DNA from: Flavobacterium piscis
GTDB lineage: Bacteria; Bacteroidota; Bacteroidia; Flavobacteriales; Flavobacteriaceae
DNA: 64,000 nt
Direction: 5' to 3'
Assembly: GCF_001686925.1 (NCBI RefSeq)
Contig: NZ_LVEN01000004.1
Location: 62,001 to 126,000, forward strand
A program made the translations under genes and the position numbers. The notes beneath the pieces are model-generated. The model was not told where the DNA came from. It did not search any database and worked only from the letters and a program-made list of their open reading frames with translations. Position 1 is the first letter of the stretch; each line of letters begins with the position of its first letter. Below are positions 39,594 through 49,673 of this stretch, one piece after another.

Positions 39594-42464
39594 ATGCAAT
39601 TGATAAAATCACATTTTATTATTACTTTTTTTACATTATTCTCAATTACATTTTACGGACAAGTTAAAAGCATAGGACTTCCTGACGTAAGAAATTACAA
39701 ACGAAATGAATATAAGGGAGGAACGCAAAACTGGAGTATTGATCAGGATAAAAACGGAAATTTATATTTTGCCAATAATAATGGACTTTTACAATTTGAT
39801 GGATCTTCCTGGCGCAAATATCCACTACCCAATCTAACTTCTGTAAGATGTCTAAAAATTGATAAGTCAGGAAAAATATTAGTGGGCGGGTATAATGAGT
39901 TTGGATATTTCAAACCTGACAATAAAGGAAAGCTGGAATATACTTCCCTTTCTAAAAAGGTGGATAAAAATAAAATCAAAATCATCGATTTTATCTGGAA
40001 AATCCATTCTTTAAACAATCTGACTGTTTTTCAATCTTTCGCAAGGGCCTATATTTTAAAAAATGGAAAACTATCCATACTACAAGCTCCTAAAAGGTTT
40101 CAATTTTCATTTGTAGTAAATAATAAACTTTACTTTCAGGATGTCGAAAAAGGCATCTTAGAGTATCGAAACGAAAAATTATATCCATTACCCAATACCA
40201 CAGTTCTAAACAATACCGAAATATGGGGAATGTATTCTTTAACAAAAGACAAAACACTTATAATAACACTTGAAAAAGGATTGTTTATTTATGAAAACAA
40301 CACCATTCAACCCTGGGAAACTGAAGCCAATAATTTTGTTAGAAAAAACAATTCTTTAGGCGGTGCTATAATAAATAAAAACTTTATTGTTTTAAACTCT
40401 GTACTGGATGGGATTATCATTTGCGATTTTAATGGCAGAATAATTCAGCATCTAAACAGAAAAAAAGGATTGCAAAACAATACCGTCCTGACTTCTTTTA
40501 TTGATAGCAAAAACAATTTATGGCTTGGATTAGACAACGGTATAGCCTTTTTAAACGAAAGTTCTCCATTTACTTATTTTGGATTTAGTTATGATATCAG
40601 TACCGTATACGCTTCGGTAATTTATCAGGGAAATCTATACGTTGCAACAAATCAGGGTGTTTTTTATCATGCCTGGAATAATAGCTTCAAAGAAGATGTT
40701 TTTAAACTTGTTGAAGGAACCACCGCCCAGTCATGGAACGTTCAGGTAATCGAAAACGAACTTATCTGTTCTAATAATAGAGGTGCACTCGCCATTCAGG
40801 GAGGAAAAGTAACTCATATTATAGATTCTAAAGGATATTTTGGTTTTAAAAGAATACCAAATCATCCGGGCTTTTTTATTGGTTCTAATTATGATGGATT
40901 TGCTGTTTTTCAAAAAACAGGAAAGGGCCTGATATTCAAAAATCAAATTTCAGGTTTTGATAAATCATCCAATAGTTTTGAGCTTGATGACTCTTATTTG
41001 TGGCTCAAAAAAGACGAATCAATTTATAAAATGCAGCTTAGCAATGATTTGACAAAATTTACCTCCATCAAAAAAATAAATCAATTATCTCCTCAACATA
41101 AAAATATTGGAAGTCTTCAAAAAATTGGCGGTAAAATTTACTTTCAGACCAACAATCACTTTTACAAATTCTCAAAAGAGCAGGATTTGTTTTATGAAGA
41201 CCAAAAACTGTCGGCATTATTCAAAAATATTCCAAATATAAATGCTTTAAGCGAAGATTCGCAATCGAATTTATGGTATGCATTTGATGAATCTTTAGGA
41301 GTATTAATGAAATACAATAATCAATACAAAAATGTCGTTGCCCCTTTCTCGAACTTAACTGGTAATCTGGTAAATAGTTATTTATCTGTAAATACAATCG
41401 ATTCAAAAAATATTTTTATCGGCTTAACGGATGGATTAGCTCATTATGATTCTGACCTGCTCAACAATTTTGTAACCAAACCTAAAGCATTTATACGAAG
41501 TTTTTCATTTCCCGGCGACACTATCGTTTTGGGAAACAATCAGCAGAAAACAGAAAATATTCGTATTCCCTACTCTTCCAATCATGTACGCTTTACATTT
41601 TCATCTCCTATATATGAAAATCTTGAAAATGTCGAATTCTCCTATCAATTAGAACCTTTTGATGACAAATGGAGTGATTGGTCTACCATTTCTATTAAAG
41701 AATATACCAATTTAAGAGAAGGAGAATATACGATGAAATTAAAAGTCAGAAACAGTTACGGAATTCAATCTGAGCCTTCAACGATTTCCTTTATGGTTTC
41801 TCCTCCCTGGTACAGGCACTTTTTAGCATATATGTTTTATTTTGTACTAATTATGATAGCGGTCTATTTAATTTCTGCCAGGGTAAAAATGAAAATCCGA
41901 AAAAACAAATATTACGAAACTATCGAACAGAGAAGATTATATCTTGAAAAAGAATCTAAAATAAGGCAGGAACAATTTGACCTGGAAAAAGAAATTGAAA
42001 AGCTTAAAAGTGACAAACTTCAGATAAAAATTCTAGCAAAAGATAAAGAACTAGTAAACAACTCCTTACAAGTAGTAAAGAAAAACAAAATCCTAAACGG
42101 AATTATTCATAAACTGAAAGAAATCGATGTTGAAGCGCTAGACGATTCGACCAAATTTCAAGTGAGCAAACTGAATAAAAGTATTGTAAAGGAAGTAAAC
42201 ACAGATAAAAGCTGGAAGGACTTAGAAAAACATATAAAAAACGTTCACTTTGAATTTTTGAAAAGATTAAAAGAAAAATATCCCACGATTTCGCCAAGAG
42301 AACTGGATCTCTCTACTTATTTATTGATGAATATGTCAACAAAAGAGATCGCCGAAATCATGAATATTTCAACAGGCGGCGTAGAATTAGCACGTTATAG
42401 GTTACGAAAAAAACTCGGTTTAAATAAAAAGGAAAATTTAATTGGTTTTTTAATGAGCATCTAA
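39594..42464 (+). CDS. PUL regulator: beta-propeller/Y_Y_Y sensor with LuxR-type HTH
   Basis: The 956-residue protein has a signal-anchor N-terminus (ITFFTLFSITFYGQ), two-component-regulator propeller repeats (about 20-630, such as NGLLQFDGSSWRKYPLPN), a Y_Y_Y domain (about 660-740), one transmembrane helix (about 742-765) and a cytoplasmic coiled coil. The C-terminal LuxR-type HTH (900-950) contains SPRELDLSTYLLMNMSTKEIAEIMNIS. No kinase domain is present, so ligand binding outside is passed straight to the DNA-binding domain. It diverges from susC and should activate it. Confidence 0.93.
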   Translation: MQLIKSHFIITFFTLFSITFYGQVKSIGLPDVRNYKRNEYKGGTQNWSIDQDKNGNLYFANNNGLLQFDGSSWRKYPLPNLTSVRCLKIDKSGKILVGGYNEFGYFKPDNKGKLEYTSLSKKVDKNKIKIIDFIWKIHSLNNLTVFQSFARAYILKNGKLSILQAPKRFQFSFVVNNKLYFQDVEKGILEYRNEKLYPLPNTTVLNNTEIWGMYSLTKDKTLIITLEKGLFIYENNTIQPWETEANNFVRKNNSLGGAIINKNFIVLNSVLDGIIICDFNGRIIQHLNRKKGLQNNTVLTSFIDSKNNLWLGLDNGIAFLNESSPFTYFGFSYDISTVYASVIYQGNLYVATNQGVFYHAWNNSFKEDVFKLVEGTTAQSWNVQVIENELICSNNRGALAIQGGKVTHIIDSKGYFGFKRIPNHPGFFIGSNYDGFAVFQKTGKGLIFKNQISGFDKSSNSFELDDSYLWLKKDESIYKMQLSNDLTKFTSIKKINQLSPQHKNIGSLQKIGGKIYFQTNNHFYKFSKEQDLFYEDQKLSALFKNIPNINALSEDSQSNLWYAFDESLGVLMKYNNQYKNVVAPFSNLTGNLVNSYLSVNTIDSKNIFIGLTDGLAHYDSDLLNNFVTKPKAFIRSFSFPGDTIVLGNNQQKTENIRIPYSSNHVRFTFSSPIYENLENVEFSYQLEPFDDKWSDWSTISIKEYTNLREGEYTMKLKVRNSYGIQSEPSTISFMVSPPWYRHFLAYMFYFVLIMIAVYLISARVKMKIRKNKYYETIEQRRLYLEKESKIRQEQFDLEKEIEKLKSDKLQIKILAKDKELVNNSLQVVKKNKILNGIIHKLKEIDVEALDDSTKFQVSKLNKSIVKEVNTDKSWKDLEKHIKNVHFEFLKRLKEKYPTISPRELDLSTYLLMNMSTKEIAEIMNISTGGVELARYRLRKKLGLNKKENLIGFLMSI

Positions 42465-42469
42465 AAACA

Positions 42470-42501
42470 AAAAATCCATCAGTTTCGGCTGATGGATTTT
42501 T
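42470..42501. terminator. Bidirectional terminator between the PUL regulator and murF
   Basis: AAAAATCCATCAG (42470-42482) pairs perfectly with CTGATGGATTTTT (42489-42501). A- and T-tracts serve both convergent genes. Confidence 0.88.
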
Positions 42502-42502
42502 A

Positions 42503-43789
42503 TTATTTAATATATTCCAGTGTTCGCTCTAAAGCCATTCCTCTGGATCCCTTTATGAGAATAGTATTGTCCTTGAAATGTATTGTTTTAAGATGTGCTA
42601 CAAAAGCATCAAAAGTTTCAAAAAACTGAATATTTTCTTGAGCAACTTTATTTTCATAAAATGATTTACCAATCAAATAGCACTCTGATTTGTTTTGATT
42701 TAATAAAGAATCTACAATTAACTTATGCTCTTGTTTGCTCTCATCACCCAACTCAAACATATCTCCCAAAATCATCACTTTATTTTGATTTTCGAGTTGT
42801 AAAAAATTAGTTATTGCAACTGCCATACTGCTAGGATTAGCATTGTAAGCATCCAGAATAATCTGATTAGAATCAATTCGTAACAATTGCGATCTGTTAT
42901 TTTCAGGTATATATGTTTCAATTGCTTGTTTCATATCCTCTTCTTCAACCTTAAAATAGTATCCAATTGCAATAGCCGCATTAATATTGTTAGCATTATA
43001 AAGCCCAATTAGATGCGATTCTACACTAAAATTATCGTAATCTATAACAACAAAAGGATTGGCTTTGATACTGTTAATTTTTAGATCAGCATTAGCATTA
43101 TTGATTCCGAAAGTAAATGATTTTATTCCCGCAGATTTTTCGATCTGAATAGGATCTTCGAGATTTACAAAAACCAATTTATCATTTTTTGCGAGATATT
43201 CGTACATCTCACTTTTGCCCTGAATAACACCCTCTACACCACCAAAACCTTCAAGATGCGCTTTACCAAAATTCGTAATATAGCCAAAGTCAGGCTGAGC
43301 TATTTCACATAAAAATTCGATTTCTTTTTTATGATTTGCACCCATTTCAACAATACCAATTTCAGTATCTTTTGTAAAAGACAACAAAGTCAGAGGCACT
43401 CCAATATGATTGTTTAAATTTCCTACTGTAGCCTTGGTTTTATATTTCTTAGCAATAACGACATTAATAAGTTCTTTAGTCGTTGTCTTACCATTGCTTC
43501 CCGTTAAGGCAATTATAGGCAATTTAAGATAATCGCGATGAAACTTTGCCAACGCTTGTAAGCTTTCTAAACTGTTCTCAACAAGAATTGTTCTTTCATC
43601 AATAACATACGATGCATTATCAACAACGACAAATAAAGCACCTAATTCAAGTGCTTTGACAGCAAAGGTATTCGCATCAAAATTTTCACCTTTGATAGCA
43701 AAAAACATAGAATCCTTTTCAATTTTTCTGGTATCAATTGAAACCGATTTACATTGCAAAAATAAATTATGAATGTCCTGAATATTCAT
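42503..43789 (-). CDS. murF: UDP-N-acetylmuramoyl-tripeptide--D-alanyl-D-alanine ligase
   Basis: The 428-residue Mur ligase has an N-terminal substrate-binding domain (SIDTRKIEKDSMFFAIKGENFD), the P-loop TGSNGKTTTKELI, IVEMGANHKKEIEFL and ILDAYNANPSSM, and a C-terminal domain with MILGDMFELGDES. It adds D-Ala-D-Ala to the UDP-MurNAc-tripeptide in the cytoplasm, completing the peptidoglycan precursor. It lies downstream of gldJ but is separated from it by a strong inverted repeat, so it may have its own weak promoter or depend on read-through. Confidence 0.97.
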   Translation of the reverse strand: MNIQDIHNLFLQCKSVSIDTRKIEKDSMFFAIKGENFDANTFAVKALELGALFVVVDNASYVIDERTILVENSLESLQALAKFHRDYLKLPIIALTGSNGKTTTKELINVVIAKKYKTKATVGNLNNHIGVPLTLLSFTKDTEIGIVEMGANHKKEIEFLCEIAQPDFGYITNFGKAHLEGFGGVEGVIQGKSEMYEYLAKNDKLVFVNLEDPIQIEKSAGIKSFTFGINNANADLKINSIKANPFVVIDYDNFSVESHLIGLYNANNINAAIAIGYYFKVEEEDMKQAIETYIPENNRSQLLRIDSNQIILDAYNANPSSMAVAITNFLQLENQNKVMILGDMFELGDESKQEHKLIVDSLLNQNKSECYLIGKSFYENKVAQENIQFFETFDAFVAHLKTIHFKDNTILIKGSRGMALERTLEYIK

Positions 43790-43824
43790 TTATAAAAAAA
43801 TTTATATTTATAAAATAAGCAATA

Positions 43825-43878
43825 AAAAAATTCCAAATTCCAAAAGCTGAGTAATTCAGTTGGAATTTGGAATTTTTT
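43825..43878. terminator. ATTCCAA-heptad inverted repeat between gldJ and murF
   Basis: Arms 43825-43843 (A6 then TTCCAAATTCCAA) and 43860-43878 (TTGGAATTTGGAA then T6) pair perfectly around a 16-base loop that itself has CTGA/TCAG. On the minus strand it follows the gldJ stop by 20 bases. Confidence 0.75.
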
Positions 43879-43897
43879 ATATTGAATTTTCTAGAAT

Positions 43898-45589
43898 TTA
43901 GTTTCTAGGCGATTTTCTTTTTTCAGCTTTTGCACCTACTCTAGACATAGCACATCTAAATCCGATGTAATCTGTTGCCATATCCTGAGGGAAATATCTT
44001 CTTTGAGCCGGATCTAACCAATATGCTCTATCTCTCCAAGAACCACCTTTGTAAACTCTCACATTATCATCGATAAGTGTAGTACGTTTACTAGAGTTGT
44101 CATATTTTCTAACCATTTGACCTAAACTGTCTGTTGTTACATTATGCTTAGGAGAATTGTACATTGACTGATCAGCTTTTGTTCCTCCATCAGGATCACC
44201 AAAATCAAAATATTTAGATGATTGTTTATCACCATCTCTATAGTTGATGTTATCACTTGTACTGAAATTTTGTCTCAAGTAAGTTTCATTTTCATCAACT
44301 GGAACCTGAGCAATTTCTCCTGGCAAGTTTGTTGCAACTTTTTTACCGTTACTTAAAGTCTTGTACTGAATATTATCTTTAGTGATAATTTCAATTTTAC
44401 CATCTTTACCAATTTTGTTTTTAGCATATTGATTTCCTCTAAAGTAGTTAAAATCATTCGCTTCATTATCAATAATAGGTCTGTAAACATCGGCAACCCA
44501 TTCGGCTACGTTTCCAGCCATATCGTATAATCCAAAATCGTTAGGCGCATAGCTTTTTACAGCATTTGTAATATCTGCTCCATCATCAGACCAACCTGCA
44601 ATTCCACCGTAATCACCGTTTCCTTGTTTAAAGTTAGCCAATTGATCTCCTTTGTTTTTACGTTTGCTTGAACGTGTATAATCTCCGGACCAAGGGTATT
44701 TCTTTTGTCCTTTATATATATTGTATTCTCTTTGTCCAACATCAGCTGCAGCAGCATATTCCCATTCTGCCTCAGTAGGAAGTCTGTATTCTGGCAATAT
44801 AATACCTGAAGAACGTTGTGCGTACACATTTTTTTCTTCCGGAACTACACCATCTTTTCCTGCTTTAGGTCTTCTTCCGTTTGGATTTTTCTTTAATACA
44901 ATCTCTTCACTACCACCACGTGCAGTACTAGGAGACATTAAGTAAGCCTCAGTATTAAATGAATTATCAGCAGTAACATCGTTTGTTTTAGCACCTTTTT
45001 GAAGGAAACCGTTTTTCTCTAAAACTGCTTCGTTTACACGGTCAGTTCTCCATTTACTAAATTCAACAGCCTGAATCCAGTTAACACCAACTACAGGGTA
45101 GTTTGCATAAGATGGATGTCTTAAATAGTTATTAGTCATCGTTTCGTTGTATCCTAAACGATTTCTCCATACTAAAGTATCAGGAGATGCTCCTTCGTAA
45201 ATATTTTTGTAATTTTCTTCTGTTGGAGGGAAAACTTTCTTTAACCACTCCAGGTATTCTAAGTACATACCATTGGTAACCTCTGTTTCATCCATGTAGA
45301 ATGACTGAACGTGTTGTTGGGTTGGTGTGTTATTCCAATCGTGCATAACATCATCCTGTACTTTACCCATAGTAAATGTACCTCCCTCAACAAAAACTAA
45401 ACCAGGACCAGCCTGTTGTTTTTTTCCTGCGTTTCTGGCAGCAGTTCCATTCTGACTATCTACATCCCAACCAGTTGCTCTGGAAGCTTGACTGGAACTC
45501 GATTTTTTGCTACAACTAGCCGTGCCCAACATCAATATCATTGACATCATTAATTGCAAGACTACAATTTTGTTTACTTTCATACTCAT
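43898..45589 (-). CDS. gldJ: Gliding motility lipoprotein GldJ
   Basis: The 563-residue protein is a lipoprotein (Cys26 in LMLGTASCSKK) with a formylglycine-generating-enzyme/SUMF1-like domain: FVEGGTFTMGKVQDD, YMDETEVTNGMYLEYL, RLPTEAEWEYAA, NDFGLYDMAGNVAEWVADVY, KGGSWRDRAYWLDPAQRRY. GldJ is essential for gliding and type IX secretion in Flavobacterium, where it stabilises GldK and the motor-linked ring. The order gldJ next to porU and porV is as I recall for F. johnsoniae. Catalytic activity of the fold is not expected. Confidence 0.95.
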   Translation of the reverse strand: MSMKVNKIVVLQLMMSMILMLGTASCSKKSSSSQASRATGWDVDSQNGTAARNAGKKQQAGPGLVFVEGGTFTMGKVQDDVMHDWNNTPTQQHVQSFYMDETEVTNGMYLEYLEWLKKVFPPTEENYKNIYEGASPDTLVWRNRLGYNETMTNNYLRHPSYANYPVVGVNWIQAVEFSKWRTDRVNEAVLEKNGFLQKGAKTNDVTADNSFNTEAYLMSPSTARGGSEEIVLKKNPNGRRPKAGKDGVVPEEKNVYAQRSSGIILPEYRLPTEAEWEYAAAADVGQREYNIYKGQKKYPWSGDYTRSSKRKNKGDQLANFKQGNGDYGGIAGWSDDGADITNAVKSYAPNDFGLYDMAGNVAEWVADVYRPIIDNEANDFNYFRGNQYAKNKIGKDGKIEIITKDNIQYKTLSNGKKVATNLPGEIAQVPVDENETYLRQNFSTSDNINYRDGDKQSSKYFDFGDPDGGTKADQSMYNSPKHNVTTDSLGQMVRKYDNSSKRTTLIDDNVRVYKGGSWRDRAYWLDPAQRRYFPQDMATDYIGFRCAMSRVGAKAEKRKSPRN

Positions 45590-45705
45590 TCTTAGGTGAT
45601 AAATTTAGGTGCTGCAATATAATAATTAACATTTAATTAGCAACATCTGTTCTAATAATTTTATTTCACTGTTTTTTACCAGAAAATAACCTATAGTTAC
45701 GAACG

Positions 45706-45713
45706 CAAAAATA
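45706..45713 (-). promoter_or_regulatory. Candidate -7 box of gldJ
   Basis: The minus strand reads TATTTTTG, a TAnnTTTG match, 117 bases upstream of the gldJ start, in the divergent gldJ/porU region. No -33 match is seen. Confidence 0.4.
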
Positions 45714-45796
45714 TACTTTTTATTATTTACTATAACATGAAATACTATATTTTTACTTACTAAAATATTTTTAATTTAAAACCGCTTTATCACATA

Positions 45797-48700
45797 ATGA
45801 AACAAGCCTTATTCTTATATCTTTTTCTGGTTCCGTTCATCTCATTTTCTCAGGTAAATTGGAGCTTCACGCTAGATTGGCAAAGTAAAAAAGAGATGAG
45901 TTTTGGCGAATCAAAAATAAAAATCCCGTACTTTTCAGGAGGCGGTTTTAGGTACGATACGAGTAAAAAAAGCATAACGTTATTACTTAACCTAAGCGAA
46001 TCTGGCTTCTCAAACAATAATTCTGTACAAATTACAAACGTTATTTACGAATCTGTTTCAATTGCTGAATTAGGAGACTTATCACTTGAAAACATCCCCG
46101 AAAAACCAAATGAAACGTTAAAAACCACTCTTTCAAGAAATCAAACGCAAACTTTCTTATCGTTATCACCTATAATAAAGGAAGGTAACACTTACAAGAG
46201 AATCAGATCATTTTCCTACACAGCAAACAACCCAACGTTTATAAGTAATAATTCTTCAACTTTTCAAAAATCAAATGCTGTATACAATTCAGTTTTAGCA
46301 TCCGGAGACTGGTACCGTTTTTATATTGAGAAATCCGGCGTTTATAAAATTTCGAAAACTTTTTTGCAAAGCCTTGGATTTGACCCTTCAAAAGTAGACC
46401 CAAGACGAATTAAGATCTACGGAAACGGAGGAAAAATGCTGCCTTTAGCTAATAACACTTACTATCCTGCGGACTTAACAGAAAATGCGATACAAATAAT
46501 TGGAGAAAGCGATGGCACTTTTAACAACGAAGATTATATTCTTTTTTATGCTGAAGGAGTTGAAAACTGGAGTACCGAAAGCCAGACCAATCTTAATTTG
46601 TATGCTACAAAATCCTATTATTATGTTACAGTGGCCGGCAACGATGGAAAACGTATCCCGAACTTCAATCAGCCAAGCGGAAATAGTACCTTAGAGCTAA
46701 ACACTTTTGACGACTATCAATTTCATGAAATCGACAAAACCAACATTGCTCATCTGGGCCGTCAATGGTTTGGAGAAGCATTTGATATTACTCAGGAACA
46801 GGAATTCGAATTCAATTTTCCAAACATTGAAACTTCAATACCGGTAAAAATTGAATTAAATGCAGCTTCTGCAGCTTTTACCCCAACCTCCTTTACAGTT
46901 TCTGCTAACGGACAAAGTATAGGGAATATTACTTTTCAGGCGCTGGCATCCAATTCTGAATTAAAATTTTACACCCAAAAACTTCCTTCGAACAGCTCGT
47001 TTACCGGTGCCGAAAACATAAAAATAAAACTTACCTATAATAATAATGGTGTCCCGGGATCAAAAGGATATCTGGATTACATCAATTTAATAGCGAAAAG
47101 AAAATTATCCGGTACAGGCAAACAATTTAAATTTCAGTATGACTTAGCCGGATCAATACCGGGAATAGTAAATTATACAATAAGTAATGCTTCGGGAATT
47201 TCTCAAATTTGGGATGTTACAGACCTATATAATGTATCAAAAATTGAAAACCCAAATCAAACCTCTTTTAGCTTTAAAGCAAATTTGGGAGAAATTAGAA
47301 AATACGTCGCTATTGATGCTGCTGATTATCTTACTCCCTTAAAAGAGAATCAATCAAAAATTGCCAATCAAAATCTAAAAGGAACATTATTTAAGAATAC
47401 CCAAAACAACTTTCAGGATATCGACTATGTAATCGTTACGCCCAAATTTTTAATTTCCCAAGCCGAAAAACTAGCGAATTTTCACAGAACATATTCTAAT
47501 TTGAATGTAAAAGTACTTGCTTTAGAAAACATCTATCAGGAATTTTCTTCAGGAAAACAAGATATCGCAGCCATTAGAAATTGCATCAGATACATTTACG
47601 ACAATGCATCATCTTCAGATAAAAAAATAAAATACCTGAATTTATTCGGAGATGCTTCTTTTGACTACAAGGACAGAATTGCAAACAATAATAATATTGT
47701 ACCTATATATCAATCTGTAATTAGCAATTCTACCGGAGAAGCCTCATTTGCATCTGATGACTTTTACGGTTTAATGGATTCAAACGAAGGAATTGTCGTT
47801 TCGCCTTTTGGCGGAATTGATATTGCGGTTGGCAGAATGCTGGTATCAGACAATGCACAGGCAGCCGAAATGGTCAATAAAGTTTTAGAATACCATGATG
47901 TTAAATCCTATGGAAATTGGAGAAACAACATTGTTATGGTAAGTGATGACTCTGACCAGACCTCAGATGCGACATTACAATTCCATCAAAACAATTTGGC
48001 AGACAATATAACTACCCAAAAACCTTTTTTAAATATCGACAAAATCATTTTGGATGCTTATACACAGGAAGCTTCTGCCGGCGGATCAAGATACCCTAAA
48101 GCAAGAACGGATTTATTTAATGCTTTTGAAAAAGGCGCTTTAATTTTTAATTATTTAGGCCACGGTGGCGAAGACGGACTGGCAAGCGAACGTATTTGGG
48201 AAAAATCAGACGGACAAAATCTAAACAATCAATACAAGTATCCTTTATTTATAACCATTACTTGTGAGTTTTCAAGATTCGATGACCCGACAAGACCAAC
48301 AGCAGGAGAATATACTTTTTGGAATCCAAAAGGCGGCGCAATTTCTATGCTTACAACCATTCGAGCCATAGGACAATTTAATGCAGAAGATTTTAATGAC
48401 AGTCTTAGCAAAAACCTGCTTTCGTACGGATCCAATCAATACACCAGCATTGCCGAGGCGCTCCGAATTTCTAAAAACGAAAATCCAAGTTCGGCCAGTA
48501 ATGTTATTTTTTATATTGGCGATCCTGCTTTAATGTTAGCCATTCCAAAACCTAGAATTAATTTAACAAAAGTTAATGATGTTGTGATTTCACAATCAAT
48601 TCCAGACTTAAAATCTTTGGCAAAAATTAAAATTTCAGGCGAAATTACCGATGAAAACAATACTCTTCTTAGCAATTATAACGGAGAGTTAGCTACCGCA

Positions 48701-49633
48701 ATTTTTGATAAATTAATTACAACCACAACTTTAAATAATGATGGTTATAGCCCTGCAATGTCATTTAAAATATTAGGAGAAACAATCTTTAGAGGAAATG
48801 CATCCGTAACCAACGGCCAGTTCGAATTTAGCTTTGTTGTACCGCGGGATATTCGTGTTCCTGTTGATTATGGCCGAATTAGTTTTTATTCGAAAAAAAA
48901 TCAGGCTTTAGAAAACCAAACTGGTTACAGTACAGCCATTAAAATAGGAGGTATAAATGAAAATGCCCCTCAGGACAATATAAGTCCAAAAGTTAAGTTA
49001 TATATGAACGATGAAACTTTTGTATCTGGCGGAATTACAAATGAATCGCCATTTTTACTGGCTTTTCTGGAAGATGAAAATGGAATAAATACAGCAAGCG
49101 GAATCGGGCATGACATTGTAGCAATTCTGGACGGAGACGTTAGTAATCCTTACATTCTAAATGATTACTATCAAACAAAATTAGACGATTATACGAATGG
49201 AAATTTACGTTTCCCCTTAAGAAATTTAGCTCCGGGAATGCACACTATAAGCTTTACAGCATGGGATGTTTACAACAATCCGGTTACAAGCGAAATACAA
49301 TTTGTAGTTGTTGGAGATGAATCACTAACATTAACACACGTTCTTAATTATCCTAATCCTTTTTCTACCTACACTCAGTTTTGGTTTTCTCACAATAGAC
49401 CATACGAACCTCTGGATGTCCAGGTTCAGGTAATGACTATTACGGGAAAAGTAGTCTGGACAAAAAACCAGATCATTACAACAGAAGGTTTTTTATCAAG
49501 AGAAATAACCTGGGATGGAAAAGATGATTTTGGTGACCGAATAGGAAAAGGTGTTTATATTTACAAACTAACAGTCAGATCTAATTTGACAAATAAAAAG
49601 GCAGAAAAATATGAAAAGCTTGTCATCTTATAA
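45797..49633 (+). CDS. porU: Type IX secretion system sortase PorU
   Basis: The 1278-residue protein has a signal peptide (cleavage near FISFSQ) and a gingipain-like C25 peptidase domain with catalytic His789 (NYLGHGGEDG) and Cys823 (FITITCEFSRFDDP). It ends in a type IX-type C-terminal beta domain (DRIGKGVYIYKLTVRSN, KYEKLVIL). PorU removes the C-terminal signal of type IX cargo and attaches it to anionic lipopolysaccharide at the cell surface. It diverges from gldJ and is followed 40 bases later by porV, its outer-membrane partner. Confidence 0.96.
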   Translation: MKQALFLYLFLVPFISFSQVNWSFTLDWQSKKEMSFGESKIKIPYFSGGGFRYDTSKKSITLLLNLSESGFSNNNSVQITNVIYESVSIAELGDLSLENIPEKPNETLKTTLSRNQTQTFLSLSPIIKEGNTYKRIRSFSYTANNPTFISNNSSTFQKSNAVYNSVLASGDWYRFYIEKSGVYKISKTFLQSLGFDPSKVDPRRIKIYGNGGKMLPLANNTYYPADLTENAIQIIGESDGTFNNEDYILFYAEGVENWSTESQTNLNLYATKSYYYVTVAGNDGKRIPNFNQPSGNSTLELNTFDDYQFHEIDKTNIAHLGRQWFGEAFDITQEQEFEFNFPNIETSIPVKIELNAASAAFTPTSFTVSANGQSIGNITFQALASNSELKFYTQKLPSNSSFTGAENIKIKLTYNNNGVPGSKGYLDYINLIAKRKLSGTGKQFKFQYDLAGSIPGIVNYTISNASGISQIWDVTDLYNVSKIENPNQTSFSFKANLGEIRKYVAIDAADYLTPLKENQSKIANQNLKGTLFKNTQNNFQDIDYVIVTPKFLISQAEKLANFHRTYSNLNVKVLALENIYQEFSSGKQDIAAIRNCIRYIYDNASSSDKKIKYLNLFGDASFDYKDRIANNNNIVPIYQSVISNSTGEASFASDDFYGLMDSNEGIVVSPFGGIDIAVGRMLVSDNAQAAEMVNKVLEYHDVKSYGNWRNNIVMVSDDSDQTSDATLQFHQNNLADNITTQKPFLNIDKIILDAYTQEASAGGSRYPKARTDLFNAFEKGALIFNYLGHGGEDGLASERIWEKSDGQNLNNQYKYPLFITITCEFSRFDDPTRPTAGEYTFWNPKGGAISMLTTIRAIGQFNAEDFNDSLSKNLLSYGSNQYTSIAEALRISKNENPSSASNVIFYIGDPALMLAIPKPRINLTKVNDVVISQSIPDLKSLAKIKISGEITDENNTLLSNYNGELATAIFDKLITTTTLNNDGYSPAMSFKILGETIFRGNASVTNGQFEFSFVVPRDIRVPVDYGRISFYSKKNQALENQTGYSTAIKIGGINENAPQDNISPKVKLYMNDETFVSGGITNESPFLLAFLEDENGINTASGIGHDIVAILDGDVSNPYILNDYYQTKLDDYTNGNLRFPLRNLAPGMHTISFTAWDVYNNPVTSEIQFVVVGDESLTLTHVLNYPNPFSTYTQFWFSHNRPYEPLDVQVQVMTITGKVVWTKNQIITTEGFLSREITWDGKDDFGDRIGKGVYIYKLTVRSNLTNKKAEKYEKLVIL

Positions 49634-49673
49634 TTATATATATATTTGTATCATAAATACATTAAGTCCCTAA